Below, one piece after another: positions 48,610 through 57,072 of a stretch of 64,000 bases of DNA (position 1 is its first letter; each line of letters begins with the position of its first letter). Origin of the DNA: Altererythrobacter sp. B11 (GTDB lineage: Bacteria; Pseudomonadota; Alphaproteobacteria; Sphingomonadales; Sphingomonadaceae); NCBI RefSeq assembly GCF_003569745.1, contig NZ_AP018498.1:3449001-3513000 (forward strand). The letters are read 5' to 3'. The translations under genes and the position numbers were made by a program. The notes beneath the pieces were generated by a model, which was not told where the DNA came from, made no database searches, and saw only the letters and a program-made list of their open reading frames with translations.

Positions 48610-48927
48610 TCAGTCTTCTTCGGCGATCCGCACCTTCAGCCCGTCCAGCGCGTCGGTGAAGGGAATCTGGCAGGAGAGGCGCGACGTCTCGTCACGGTCA
48701 TCGCTCGAATCGAGCAAATCGTTCTCGTCCTCGTCCATCGGGGGCAGCAGCGAGACGAAGGCGGGATCGACATGCACATGGCAGGTGGCGCAGGAACAGC
48801 ACCCGCCGCACAGCGCCAGCAGCTCGTCGAACCCGTTGTCGCGAATGGCCTCCATCACCGTCAGCCCGGCGTCGGCCTCCACAGTGCGTTCTTCTCCTTC
48901 GCGGGTAACGACGATCAGCTTCGGCAT
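48610..48927 (-). CDS. Adrenodoxin-type [2Fe-2S] ferredoxin
   Basis: 105 residues. The cluster cysteines are in [10 protein letters not shown] (C-x5-C-x2-C, with one extra Cys) and RLSCQIPF, the adrenodoxin/putidaredoxin pattern; the N-terminus has [15 protein letters not shown] and the acidic [16 protein letters not shown] partner-binding region. It could serve a P450, a Rieske oxygenase, or the sulfite reductase, whose donor is not obvious in this window. 65 bp from cysK on the same strand and divergent from the DNA glycosylase. Confidence 0.92.
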   Translation of the reverse strand: MPKLIVVTREGEERTVEADAGLTVMEAIRDNGFDELLALCGGCCSCATCHVHVDPAFVSLLPPMDEDENDLLDSSDDRDETSRLSCQIPFTDALDGLKVRIAEED

Positions 48928-48994
48928 TGGGGCCCCTTTCTTTCCGGCGACGGGCTGCTAGGGGCTGGCGGCGATTTTTGCAAGCGGAGCGCGA

Positions 48995-49612
48995 ATGGGC
49001 CTTTCGGCCGCGCAGATCGCCGCCGGGCTGGATGCCGTGGCGGCGCAGGAACCGGCCATTGCGGCCGCGCTGGCGCGCGCCGGCTATCCCGAACCGCGCA
49101 TCCGCGAAACCGGCTATCGCACGCTGCTGCGCACGATCGTCGGCCAGCAGGTGAGCGTGGCGGCAGCCGCCAGCGTGTGGCGCAAGCTGGAAGAGCTGCT
49201 GGGCGGCGATGTGCCCCCGGAAGTGCTGCTGCGCGCCGAATTCGATGCGCTGCGCGCCTGCGGCCTTTCCCGCCAGAAACAGGGCTATGCCCGTTCCCTC
49301 TGCGAACTGGTGGTTTCGGGCGAGCTCGATCTCGCCGGCCTGCCCGCGGATGACGAGGCGGCGATCGAACAATTGGTGCGGATCAAGGGGATCGGCCGCT
49401 GGTCCGCGGAAATCTACCTGCTGTTCGCCGAAGGGCGGCCGGACATCTGGCCAGCCGGCGACCTTGCCGTGCAGGCCGGCATCGGCCGCATCCTGGCCCT
49501 GCCCGAACGGCCGAGCGAAAAGGAAACCCGGGCGCTGGCCGAAAGCTGGCGCCCACACCGCGGTGCCGTCGCGATCTTCACCTGGCACTGCTACAACAAT
49601 CCGGCGCTCTAA
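48995..49612 (+). CDS. DNA-3-methyladenine glycosylase II-like (HhH-GPD)
   Basis: A base-excision repair glycosylase for alkylated bases. 205 residues, shorter than E. coli AlkA because the N-terminal TBP-like domain is absent. Motifs: LLRTIVGQQVSVAAAASVW, helix-hairpin-helix VRIKGIGRWSAEIYLLFA, and the catalytic Asp in WPAGDLAVQAGIGRI. No Fe-S cysteines follow. Divergent from the ferredoxin. Confidence 0.9.
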   Translation: MGLSAAQIAAGLDAVAAQEPAIAAALARAGYPEPRIRETGYRTLLRTIVGQQVSVAAAASVWRKLEELLGGDVPPEVLLRAEFDALRACGLSRQKQGYARSLCELVVSGELDLAGLPADDEAAIEQLVRIKGIGRWSAEIYLLFAEGRPDIWPAGDLAVQAGIGRILALPERPSEKETRALAESWRPHRGAVAIFTWHCYNNPAL

Positions 49613-49625
49613 TTGGGGCGCGGCG

Positions 49626-49655
49626 CGCGTCCTTCGACAGGCTCAGGACGAGCGG
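49626..49655 (+). repeat. REP-type repeat A, copy 1
   Basis: A 30-bp element with internal inverted ends (GTCCT...AGGAC), identical base for base to 51952-51981. This kind of element is scattered through many sphingomonad genomes between genes. Confidence 0.85.
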
Positions 49656-49668
49656 ATTTCTTCCTAAC

Positions 49669-49748
49669 CTCGTCATCCCCGCGAAGGCGGGATTCCAGAT
49701 GGAAAGCACGGTGCCTGGCTGGATTCCCGCCTGCGCGGGAATGACGAA
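49669..49748. repeat. REP-type repeat B, copy 1: long imperfect palindrome
   Basis: Arms 49669-49698 and 49719-49748 are 30-bp imperfect inverted repeats (CTCGTCATCCCCGCG... / ...CGCGGGAATGACGAA) around a 20-nt centre. The right arm is identical to that of copy 2. The remainder of the gap 49613-49855 has only the S9 gene leader. Confidence 0.85.
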
Positions 49749-49855
49749 GGGTGGGGGCGCCAAACCGGCCCTGCCCCCACCTCTCCCGCCTTTCCCCTGC
49801 CGCGCCTTGGGAGTAGCGTTGCGCCCTGTTCTGCAGCCCGGGGGGGATTACACCG

Positions 49856-51928
49856 ATGAAAAGACACACCAGATTGATGGTCACCATCGGCGCCGCGGCC
49901 AGTCTGGCCGGTGCGGGCGCAGCCACGGAAGGAGACAGGATGAACATGAATGCCAGCCAGACCGGAGCCGCCGCCGAAGCGGTCGCTGCGGTTCCGCTGA
50001 TCCCCCGCGATGCGCTGTATGGCAACCCCAGCCGCTCCGGCGGCAGGATCAGCCCGGATGGCAAGTGGCTCAGCTGGCTCGCCCCCTATGAGGGCGTGAT
50101 GAATCTGTGGATCGCCCCCGCCAGCGACCCGGCCGCCGCGCGGCGGATGACGAGCGCCACGGAACGGCCGATCCCGCAATATTTCTGGGCCCCGGATTCC
50201 GGCAGCCTGCTCTACGTGCAGGACAAGGGCGGGGACGAGAATTACCTGCTCTATCAGGTGGACGTCACCAGCGGGAAGGAGCGGACGCTGACCCCGTTCG
50301 AAAACACCCGCGTGCAGCTGGTGGGCGCATCGCAGACCATCCGCGACAAGGTGCTGGTGGGCATCAACAACCGCGATCCGCGCTTCCACGATGTCTATCT
50401 GCTCGATCTCGGCACCGGCGAATTGCAGCAGGTGATGCGCAACGACAGCTATGCCGGCTTCCTGGCGGATGACAGTCTGACACTGCGCTGGGCGCTGCGG
50501 CAGAACGCCGCCGGCGGGAACGATATGTTCGAGATCACCGATGGCAAGGTGGCCGAGACCCCGCGTGAGAGCACCACCATGGAGGACGCGCTCACCACCA
50601 CGGTCGCCGGGTACACTACCGACGGCAAGACGCTCTACTGGCTCGATTCGCGCGGCCGCAACACCGCCGCGCTGGTGGCGGAAAACACCGACACGGGCGA
50701 AAAGCGCGTCATCGCCGAGAGCGACAAGGCGGATATTGGCGGCACCATGCAGGATACGCGCACCGGCGAGGTGCAGGCCTATTCGGTCTATCACACCACC
50801 AACCAATGGCATTTCCTGGACCCGGAGATCGAACAGGCCTTCGCCTGGCTGGACGAGCGGCTGGAGGGCGATTTCGGCGTCCAGTCCCGCACGGACGACG
50901 ACAGCAAGTGGGTGGTGTGGAACGATCCGCTGACCGCGCCGAGCAAGGTCTATCTCTACGATCGGCCGGCGGGTACGCTGACGGAGTTCTACAGCGCCCG
51001 GCCCGAGCTGGTCGGCGCGCCGCTGCAGCCGATGCACCCGCGCGAAATCCCCGCGCGCGACGGGCTGGCGCTGGTGAGCTATCTCACCCTGCCGCCGGGC
51101 AGCGACCCGGATGGCGACGGCGTGCCCGATAAATCGGTGCCGCTGGTGCTGCTGGTGCATGGCGGGCCGTGGGCGCGCGATGCCTATGGCTTCAACCGCG
51201 CGCATCAATGGCTCGCCAATCGCGGCTACGGCGTGCTGAGCGTCAACTTCCGCGGCTCCACCGGCTTTGGCAAGGATTTCATCAACGCCGGCAATCTCGA
51301 ATGGGCCGGCAAGATGCATGACGATCTGATCGACGCGGTGGACTGGGCCGTGGCGCAGGGCGTGGCGCAGAAGGACAAGGTGGCGATCATGGGCGGCTCC
51401 TACGGCGGCTATGCCACGCTGGTGGGCCTGACCTTCACGCCCGAAACCTTCGCCTGCGGGGTGGACATCGTCGGCCCCTCCAACCTCGAAACGCTGCTGG
51501 AAACCATCCCGCCCTATTGGGCGCCGATGGTGAAGCAGTTCCACGAGCGCATGGGCAACCCCGAAACGCCGGCTGGCCAGCAGATGCTGAAGGACCGTTC
51601 CCCGCTCTACAAGGCGGCGGCGATCAAGAAACCGCTGCTGATCGGCCAGGGGGCGAACGATCCGCGCGTGAAGCAGAGCGAAAGCGACCAGATCGTGGGG
51701 GCGATGCAGGAAGCGGGCGTGCCCGTCACCTATGTGCTGTTCCCCGACGAAGGGCACGGCTTTGCGCGGCCGGAAAACAACATCGCCTTCAACGCCGTGG
51801 CCGAAAACTTCCTCGCCACCTGCCTCGGCGGTAGGGCCGAACCGATCGGCGAGGCCGTGGACAAGTCCACCGCCGAGATCGTGACCGGCGCGGTGCATGT
51901 GAAAGGGCTGCGCGTGCCGGTGGAGTGA
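49856..51928 (+). CDS. S9-family prolyl oligopeptidase/dipeptidyl aminopeptidase
   Basis: An exported serine peptidase. 690 residues: a signal peptide (about residues 1-23), a beta-propeller region (residues about 60-400, with RISPDGKWLSWLAP and YFWAPDSGSLLYVQD), and an alpha/beta-hydrolase domain with catalytic Ser in MGGSYGGYATLV, Asp in GQGANDPRVKQSESD and His in DEGHGFARPEN. Likely periplasmic or secreted, cutting short peptides after proline or similar. Bracketed by near-identical REP clusters on both sides. Confidence 0.93.
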   Translation: MKRHTRLMVTIGAAASLAGAGAATEGDRMNMNASQTGAAAEAVAAVPLIPRDALYGNPSRSGGRISPDGKWLSWLAPYEGVMNLWIAPASDPAAARRMTSATERPIPQYFWAPDSGSLLYVQDKGGDENYLLYQVDVTSGKERTLTPFENTRVQLVGASQTIRDKVLVGINNRDPRFHDVYLLDLGTGELQQVMRNDSYAGFLADDSLTLRWALRQNAAGGNDMFEITDGKVAETPRESTTMEDALTTTVAGYTTDGKTLYWLDSRGRNTAALVAENTDTGEKRVIAESDKADIGGTMQDTRTGEVQAYSVYHTTNQWHFLDPEIEQAFAWLDERLEGDFGVQSRTDDDSKWVVWNDPLTAPSKVYLYDRPAGTLTEFYSARPELVGAPLQPMHPREIPARDGLALVSYLTLPPGSDPDGDGVPDKSVPLVLLVHGGPWARDAYGFNRAHQWLANRGYGVLSVNFRGSTGFGKDFINAGNLEWAGKMHDDLIDAVDWAVAQGVAQKDKVAIMGGSYGGYATLVGLTFTPETFACGVDIVGPSNLETLLETIPPYWAPMVKQFHERMGNPETPAGQQMLKDRSPLYKAAAIKKPLLIGQGANDPRVKQSESDQIVGAMQEAGVPVTYVLFPDEGHGFARPENNIAFNAVAENFLATCLGGRAEPIGEAVDKSTAEIVTGAVHVKGLRVPVE

Positions 51929-51951
51929 GGCGGCGGGGGCGCGGGCGGGAG

Positions 51952-51981
51952 CGCGTCCTTCGACAGGCTCAGGACGAGCGG
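51952..51981 (+). repeat. REP-type repeat A, copy 2
   Basis: Identical 30 bp to 49626-49655, in the same orientation, 24 bp after the S9 peptidase stop. Confidence 0.85.
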
Positions 51982-52011
51982 GGGTGGTGCCCCTCTCCTC
52001 CTCCCCCTTCC

Positions 52012-52092
52012 CTCGTCATCCCCGCGCAGGCGGGGATCCAGAGTGGCAAGCGTCGGCGCCGGCTGGATTCCCGCCTGCGCGGGAATGACGAA
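52012..52092. repeat. REP-type repeat B, copy 2: long imperfect palindrome
   Basis: Arms 52012-52041 and 52063-52092; the right arm is identical to copy 1 (49719-49748), the left arm differs at a few positions, and the centre differs. It lies between the convergent S9 and phhB genes. Confidence 0.85.
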
Positions 52093-52106
52093 GGTGGTGG
52101 TTAAGT

Positions 52107-52138
52107 CCGCTCATCCTGAGCCTGTCGAAGGATGCGCG
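52107..52138 (-). repeat. REP-type repeat A, inverted third copy
   Basis: A minus-strand version of repeat A with two base changes (CATCCTGAGCCTGTCGAAGG core). With copy 2 it encloses repeat B, forming a BIME-like A-B-A' cluster. Confidence 0.8.
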
Positions 52139-52150
52139 CCCCTTCGCGCC

Positions 52151-52441
52151 TCACCCCAAGGCGTCGATCGCCTTGGCCGCCTTTACATCGCGCTGAGACA
52201 GGCCGCCCGCGTCATGGGTGGTCAGGGTGATCTCCACCCGGTTGTAAACATTGGACCATTCCGGATGGTGATCGTGCTTTTCGGCGATCAGCGCCACGCG
52301 GGCCATGAAGCCGAAGGCCTCCGAAAAGTCGGCGAAGCGGAAGCTGCGGTGGATCGCCAGCCCGTCCTCGCGCAGCGTCCATTGCGGCAGGGCGGCCAGC
52401 GCCTCGTCCCGTTCGGCCTCGGTCAGTTGCGGCACCGCCAT
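52151..52441 (-). CDS. phhB: Pterin-4a-carbinolamine dehydratase
   Basis: Recycles tetrahydrobiopterin after phenylalanine hydroxylase. 96 residues from [15 protein letters not shown]. Family signature: [20 protein letters not shown] with the catalytic histidines, [12 protein letters not shown], and the dimer helix [18 protein letters not shown]. No phhA is in the window. Confidence 0.94.
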   Translation of the reverse strand: MAVPQLTEAERDEALAALPQWTLREDGLAIHRSFRFADFSEAFGFMARVALIAEKHDHHPEWSNVYNRVEITLTTHDAGGLSQRDVKAAKAIDALG

Positions 52442-52494
52442 TGCGCATCTCCCTTGCTTGTCGCGAACCATGCCTTGCCCTAACGCAGCGGCCC

Positions 52495-53073
52495 ATGGAA
52501 GCGTGCCACCTCATCGCGTCGGAGATCGCCTGCCGGCGCGGGGAGCGGCTGCTGTTCCGCGGGCTTTCGCTCGATCTCGGCCCCGGCGGGGCGCTGCAGC
52601 TCGGCGGGCCGAACGGCACGGGCAAGTCCAGCCTCATCCGCATCCTCGCCGGCCTGCTGCGGCCCTATGCCGGCACGGTGGAGCGGCGCGGCGCGATCGG
52701 GCTGGTCGATGAACGGCCGGCGCTCGATGGTGACGTCTCGCTCGCCCATGCCCTCGCCTTCTGGCAGGCGATCGACGGCGGGAACCGCGCGGCGCTCGGC
52801 CCGCTGGGGCTGGAGCCGCTGCTGGATGTGCCGGTGCGCTATCTCTCCACCGGGCAGCGCAAGCGCGCCGCCCTCGCCCGCCTCGCCGGCCAGAACGCGC
52901 CGATCTGGCTGCTCGACGAACCGCTCAACGGGCTGGACCGCGACGCGGTGGCGATCTGCGAAGCCTTGGTGGCCGATCACTGCGCCGCCGGGGGCATCGC
53001 AATCGTCGCCTCCCACCAGCCCTTCGCCCTGCCCGGCATGGCCGTGCTCAACGTGCCGGACCACGCTGCATGA
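52495..53073 (+). CDS. ccmA: Haem exporter ATP-binding subunit CcmA
   Basis: The ATPase of the CcmAB(CD) complex of cytochrome c maturation (System I). 192 residues from [20 protein letters not shown]: Walker [16 protein letters not shown], signature [15 protein letters not shown], Walker [14 protein letters not shown], and switch His in VASHQPF. It overlaps ccmB by ATGA. Confidence 0.95.
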   Translation: MEACHLIASEIACRRGERLLFRGLSLDLGPGGALQLGGPNGTGKSSLIRILAGLLRPYAGTVERRGAIGLVDERPALDGDVSLAHALAFWQAIDGGNRAALGPLGLEPLLDVPVRYLSTGQRKRAALARLAGQNAPIWLLDEPLNGLDRDAVAICEALVADHCAAGGIAIVASHQPFALPGMAVLNVPDHAA

Positions 53074-53729
53074 GCGCGCTCTGGACCATCCTCCGCCGCG
53101 ATCTCGCCACCCTGCTGCCCGGTGGACGGCGCGGCGGCACGCTGCTGCCGCTGCTGTTCTTCCTCTCGGTCGCCATGCTCTATCCCTTCGCGGTGGGGCC
53201 GGACCCGCGCCTGCTCGCCCGCACCGGCGGGGGGGTGATTTGGGTCGCGGCGCTGCTCGCCGCGATCCTTCCGCTCGAACGGCTTCTGGCGGGGGATCTG
53301 GAGCGCGGCTTCTTCGATCAGTGGACGCTGCGGGGCATTTCGGAAGAAGCAATAATTGCAGTGCGCTTGCTAGCCCATTGGTTGAGCTTTGGCCCCCCGT
53401 TGCTTGTGGCCGCTGTTCCGGCCGCCGCACTGCTGGGTTTGGACGGCCCGACACTGCGCATCGTGGAGCTGGGCCTGCTCGCGGGTACGCCGGGCCTCGC
53501 CGCGATCGGCATCATGATTTCCTCGCTTACCGTCGGCTTGCGCTCGGGCGCGGCGCTGTCCGGCCTGCTGCTGATCCCGCTGGCGGTGCCGCTGCTGGTG
53601 TTCGGCGCAGGCAGCCTCGCCACCGGAGGCGAAGGGGGGCTGGCGCTGACCGGGGCGATCAGCCTGCTGCTGGTCGCCATTGCGCCCTTCGCCGGCGGAG
53701 CCGCGATCCGCGCCGCCCGCGAAGGCTGA
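53070..53729 (+). CDS. ccmB: Haem exporter permease CcmB
   Basis: Inner-membrane partner of CcmA. 219 residues with six hydrophobic helices, including TLLPLLFFLSVAMLYPFAVGPD and VIWVAALLAAILPLERLLAGD; LERGFFDQWTLRGISEE is a conserved CcmB loop. ccmC, D, E, F are not downstream; a convergent map gene ends the pair. The stop codon is inside a 10-bp palindrome. Confidence 0.94.
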   Translation: MSALWTILRRDLATLLPGGRRGGTLLPLLFFLSVAMLYPFAVGPDPRLLARTGGGVIWVAALLAAILPLERLLAGDLERGFFDQWTLRGISEEAIIAVRLLAHWLSFGPPLLVAAVPAAALLGLDGPTLRIVELGLLAGTPGLAAIGIMISSLTVGLRSGAALSGLLLIPLAVPLLVFGAGSLATGGEGGLALTGAISLLLVAIAPFAGGAAIRAAREG

Positions 53730-53742
53730 GCACAGCCTTCGC
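53719..53742. terminator. Palindrome at ccmB/map junction
   Basis: GCGAAGGCTG / CAGCCTTCGC, perfect 10-bp stem with loop AGCA; the ccmB stop TGA spans stem and loop. No T-run follows on either strand. It lies between two converging genes. Confidence 0.5.
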
Positions 53743-53751
53743 AGGTTGCAC

Positions 53752-54579
53752 TTATGCGTAGGGCGGCTTGTGCAGGCCCTCCGGGCTGAGAGTGAAGATC
53801 TCGTAGCCGGTTTCGGTGATGCCGATCGAATGTTCGAACTGCGCGCTCAGCGACTTGTCGCGCGTCACCGCCGTCCAGCCATCGTTGAGCAGCTTCACCG
53901 CCGGCTTGCCGAGGTTGATCATCGGCTCGATCGTCATGAACATGCCCGGCCGCAGTTCCGGCCCGGTGCCGGCACGCCCGGCATGGATCACCTCCGGCGC
54001 ATCGTGGAACAGGCGGCCGAGGCCATGGCCACAGAAATCGCGCACCACGCCATAGCGGTGCGCTTCGGCATGGTCCTGGATCGCCGCGCCGATATCGCCC
54101 AGCCGTGCGCCCGGCCGCACCTCCTCTATGCCGATCATCAGGCATTCGTAGGTGACGTCCACCAGCCGCTTGGCCTTCAGCGAGGCTTCGCCGGCGATAT
54201 ACATGCGGCTGCTGTCGCCATGCCAGCCGTCGAGCAGCGGCGTCACGTCGATATTGACGATGTCGCCTTCCTTGATCGTCTTCACGGAGGGAATGCCGTG
54301 GCAGACCACATGGTTGATCGAGATGCAGCAGCTATGCGTATAGCCGCGATAGCCCAGCGTGGCGGGCACGGCACCGCCATCCAGCGTCATTTCCCGCACA
54401 ACGCGGTCCAGCTCTTCAGTGGAGACGCCCGGCTTCACCAGCGGCACCATGGCATCGAGGATCTCGGCCGCCAGTCGCCCGGCCTTGCGCATCCCTTCGA
54501 AGCCTTCCGGCCCATGCAGCTTGATCGTGCCGTCGCGATAGACGGTCTCGTTCCCCGTTACGGTCTGATATTCGGTCAT
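53752..54579 (-). CDS. map: Methionine aminopeptidase (type I)
   Basis: Removes initiator methionine. 275 residues. Metal ligands: the two Asp in NIDVTPLLDGWHGDSSRMY, His in CGHGLGRLFHDAPEVIH, and Glu in TIEPMINLG and QFEHSIGITETGYEIFT. A HSCCISINHVVCHGIP segment carries the substrate-side cysteine and histidine. Convergent with ccmB. Confidence 0.96.
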   Translation of the reverse strand: MTEYQTVTGNETVYRDGTIKLHGPEGFEGMRKAGRLAAEILDAMVPLVKPGVSTEELDRVVREMTLDGGAVPATLGYRGYTHSCCISINHVVCHGIPSVKTIKEGDIVNIDVTPLLDGWHGDSSRMYIAGEASLKAKRLVDVTYECLMIGIEEVRPGARLGDIGAAIQDHAEAHRYGVVRDFCGHGLGRLFHDAPEVIHAGRAGTGPELRPGMFMTIEPMINLGKPAVKLLNDGWTAVTRDKSLSAQFEHSIGITETGYEIFTLSPEGLHKPPYA

Positions 54580-54604
54580 TTGCCCAATGTAGCGACTACG
54601 CGTG

Positions 54605-55513
54605 TCAATTGCGAGCGGCGAAGGCGGCCTTGTAGCGCGGTTTCACCGCGTCCAGCACCGCGCGCGTCACCGGCAGGGTCAACTCGTACGAGCCTTCCGC
54701 ATAAGGTCCGGCGGCATAGGGTCCGTAGATGATCCCCACCCGGTCGAACAGCTTGCCCCCGCGCGATCCGACCAGCACGGTCGCATCGCTCACCGGCACG
54801 CATTGGGTGAACTCGTCCACCCCCATGTCCGGCACATCGGGGCCGCGCCGCTTCTTCCGCTCGGCATTCAGCAGGTCGCACAGCTTTTCGCCCAGCGCCT
54901 TGTCCAGCGCCTTGTCGGACAGGAACATGTCCTCCGCCTCGATCGCGCGCTTGTCCGCCTTGTTCCAGACCAGCGAACCATAGCCGTAATTGCCGTGCGC
55001 GCCGCCGGAATAGGTGGACACTTCGGAAGACAGGCTCAGCCAGTCCGGCAGGTTGGCGACGACCTTCCATTCCGCATTGTAGCTGTGCTTGTTGTAGGGG
55101 AAGCCATTGTCCCGCGCTTCCTCGCGCGCTTCCACCGATTCCTTCGCCAGATCGGCCTTTCGTTCGTCCAGCCGCTTGTCGAGCAGCGCCGCAAGTTCCG
55201 GAATCTTCCCTGCCGCGGCGGGATAGGAATATTCGAACAGATAATCATCCGTCTCTTCCGAAACCGATCGCGCACCGTTGCTGCGCCGGTCGGCCGCTGC
55301 GCTCGCCGTGGCCGTAGCGGTGGCTGTTGCCTCGGGATCGGTGGCCGTGGCTTCGGGGGTCGCACTCGCGCTCGCTTCGGAGCCGACCGGCCCGTCCTCC
55401 GCCGATGCAGTGGCCGCCGGCGATGCCTGCCCGGCCTGCTCCTGCTCCGCACCGTCCTGGGTGCAGCCAGCGGCCAGGGATGCGGCCACGCAAATCGAAA
55501 TCAAACGCAACAT
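54605..55513 (-). CDS. DUF4163/DUF3298-type lipoprotein
   Basis: 302 residues. Lipobox SLAAGC (Cys about 17) is followed by a low-complexity Ala/Thr/Glu/Pro stretch with near-repeats of ATDPEATATA, then a folded region: EETDDYLFEYSYPAAAGKIPELAALLD, SSEVSTYSGGAHGNYGYGSLVWN (the DUF4163 to DUF3298 join, as in RsiV and PdaC families), and a C-terminal LPVTRAVLDAVKPRYKAAF. The family fold binds lysozyme in RsiV; whether this protein does so is not known. Divergent from an M17 peptidase across 60 bp. Confidence 0.8.
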   Translation of the reverse strand: MLRLISICVAASLAAGCTQDGAEQEQAGQASPAATASAEDGPVGSEASASATPEATATDPEATATATATASAAADRRSNGARSVSEETDDYLFEYSYPAAAGKIPELAALLDKRLDERKADLAKESVEAREEARDNGFPYNKHSYNAEWKVVANLPDWLSLSSEVSTYSGGAHGNYGYGSLVWNKADKRAIEAEDMFLSDKALDKALGEKLCDLLNAERKKRRGPDVPDMGVDEFTQCVPVSDATVLVGSRGGKLFDRVGIIYGPYAAGPYAEGSYELTLPVTRAVLDAVKPRYKAAFAARN

Positions 55514-55574
55514 TCAAACTCGTCCCGGTGCTTCCAAATCGGCCCATAAACGGGCAAGCCACCCGCTTATGGGC

Positions 55575-56954
55575 ATGAAAACAGATTTGATCCAGCCGGA
55601 TCGTGGGCAGGATGCCACTGCGATCCACCTCGTCAACAAGGATGGTTTCGCGGATTTTTCGCGTAAACTCAGCGCTCCGCAGCGGGCCGCGCTGGCTGCG
55701 CAGAAGTTCACCGGCGCGGGCTATCAGGTGGGAATCGTGCCCGATGGCGAAGGCTGGTTCGCCGTGGGCGGAGTCGCCGATCCTGCGGCGCTGTCCAGCT
55801 GGTGCATGGCCCGGCTGGCAGAGCAACTGCCTGCCGGGACCTATCGCCTCGCCGGCGGGGAACCCGGCCCGGCGCTGCACGGCTGGCAGACGGCGCAATA
55901 TCGCTTCACCCGCTATGTGGAGGACAAGGACGCGGAAGGCCCGCGGATCCTGTTGACCGGCGAGGTCGGCCGGATCGATGCCGCCGTGGCGGAAGCGCAG
56001 GCGGTGGCGCTGGTGCGCGATCTGGTGAACACGCCGGCAGAGGACATGGGGCCCGCCGCGCTGGAAGACGCTGCCGAAGCGCTGGCGAAGCAGCATGGCG
56101 CACAGCTGGCGGTGACCCGCGGCGACGCGCTGGAGCAGGAATATCCGATGGTCCATGCGGTGGGCCGCGCCGCCGCGCGCAGCCACGCCCCGCGGATGCT
56201 GCACCTGACCTGGGGCGCGGCCGATGCGCCGGTGCTGGCCATCGTCGGCAAGGGCGTCTGCTTCGATTCGGGCGGGCTCGACATCAAGCCCTCCGCCGGC
56301 ATGTTGCTGATGAAGAAGGACATGGGCGGCGGCGCGCATGCGCTGGCTCTCGCCGGCCTGATCATGGGCGCCGGGCTGAAGGTGCGGCTGCATTGCCTGG
56401 TGCCGGCAGTGGAAAATGCCATTGCCGGCAATGCCTTCCGCCCGGGGGACGTGCTGAAATCGCGCAAGGGGCTGACGGTCGAAGTAGGCAACACCGATGC
56501 CGAAGGCCGGCTGATCCTGGCCGATGCACTGACCCGCGTGTGCGAGGAACAGCCCGAGCTGCTGATCGACTTCGCCACGCTGACGGGCGCGGCCCGCGTG
56601 GCGCTGGGACCGGACCTTCCGGCCCTGTTCGCCCGGAGGGATGAGACGGCGGACGCGCTGCTGGCCGCCGGCAAGAAGCATGACGATGCCTGCTGGCGCC
56701 TGCCGATGCCGGCCGCCTATGCCGAATGGCTGAAATCCGACGTGGCCGATACCGGCAATGCCCATGCCAATGCCTTCGCAGGAGCCAGCGTGGCGGCCCT
56801 GTTCCTGGACAAATTCGTGGCCGAGGGAGTGGACTGGGCGCACTTCGACACCTTCGCCTGGACGCCATCCCCCAAACCCGGCCGGCCCAGGGGAGGGGAA
56901 GCTCTGGGCCTGCGGGCCGCCTGGCACATGATCCGTTCGCGCTTCGGCGGATAG
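55575..56954 (+). CDS. Leucyl aminopeptidase family protein (M17)
   Basis: A cytosolic two-metal aminopeptidase. 459 residues from MKTDLIQPD (an ATG two codons earlier is equally possible). Metal and catalytic motifs: VGKGVCFDSGGLDIKP, MLLMKKDMGGGAHAL, and the family signature NTDAEGRLILADAL, then DFATLTGAARVALG. The N-terminal half is typical of the shorter alphaproteobacterial M17 enzymes. Bases 56955-57060 downstream hold a GC-rich stretch without a gene. Confidence 0.93.
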   Translation: MKTDLIQPDRGQDATAIHLVNKDGFADFSRKLSAPQRAALAAQKFTGAGYQVGIVPDGEGWFAVGGVADPAALSSWCMARLAEQLPAGTYRLAGGEPGPALHGWQTAQYRFTRYVEDKDAEGPRILLTGEVGRIDAAVAEAQAVALVRDLVNTPAEDMGPAALEDAAEALAKQHGAQLAVTRGDALEQEYPMVHAVGRAAARSHAPRMLHLTWGAADAPVLAIVGKGVCFDSGGLDIKPSAGMLLMKKDMGGGAHALALAGLIMGAGLKVRLHCLVPAVENAIAGNAFRPGDVLKSRKGLTVEVGNTDAEGRLILADALTRVCEEQPELLIDFATLTGAARVALGPDLPALFARRDETADALLAAGKKHDDACWRLPMPAAYAEWLKSDVADTGNAHANAFAGASVAALFLDKFVAEGVDWAHFDTFAWTPSPKPGRPRGGEALGLRAAWHMIRSRFGG

Positions 56955-57060
56955 GCCGGCAGACGGGGCTTTTCCGGCAGCAGCCTGCCGCCGCCCTTGC
57001 CCCCCCGCCCCGCGCCGTCTAATCGCCCGCGATGTTTACCCGGGGCAAACCCCAACAGTG

Positions 57061-57066
57061 TATAAT
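57061..57066 (+). promoter_or_regulatory. Perfect -10 box (TATAAT) placed for leaderless initiation
   Basis: TATAAT at 57061-57066 is followed by 6 bp and then the GTG at 57073, which sits at the expected +1. No -35 hexamer is seen at 16-18 bp; TTTACC at 57035-57040 is 20 bp away. Confidence in a real promoter is moderate. Confidence 0.5.
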
Positions 57067-57072
57067 GGCGCC

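Noticed and set aside
57058-57072. GTG at 57058 as start of the SH3 gene
   Set aside because: It lies on the TATAAT box and would place the promoter inside the coding sequence; the GTG at 57073 fits better.
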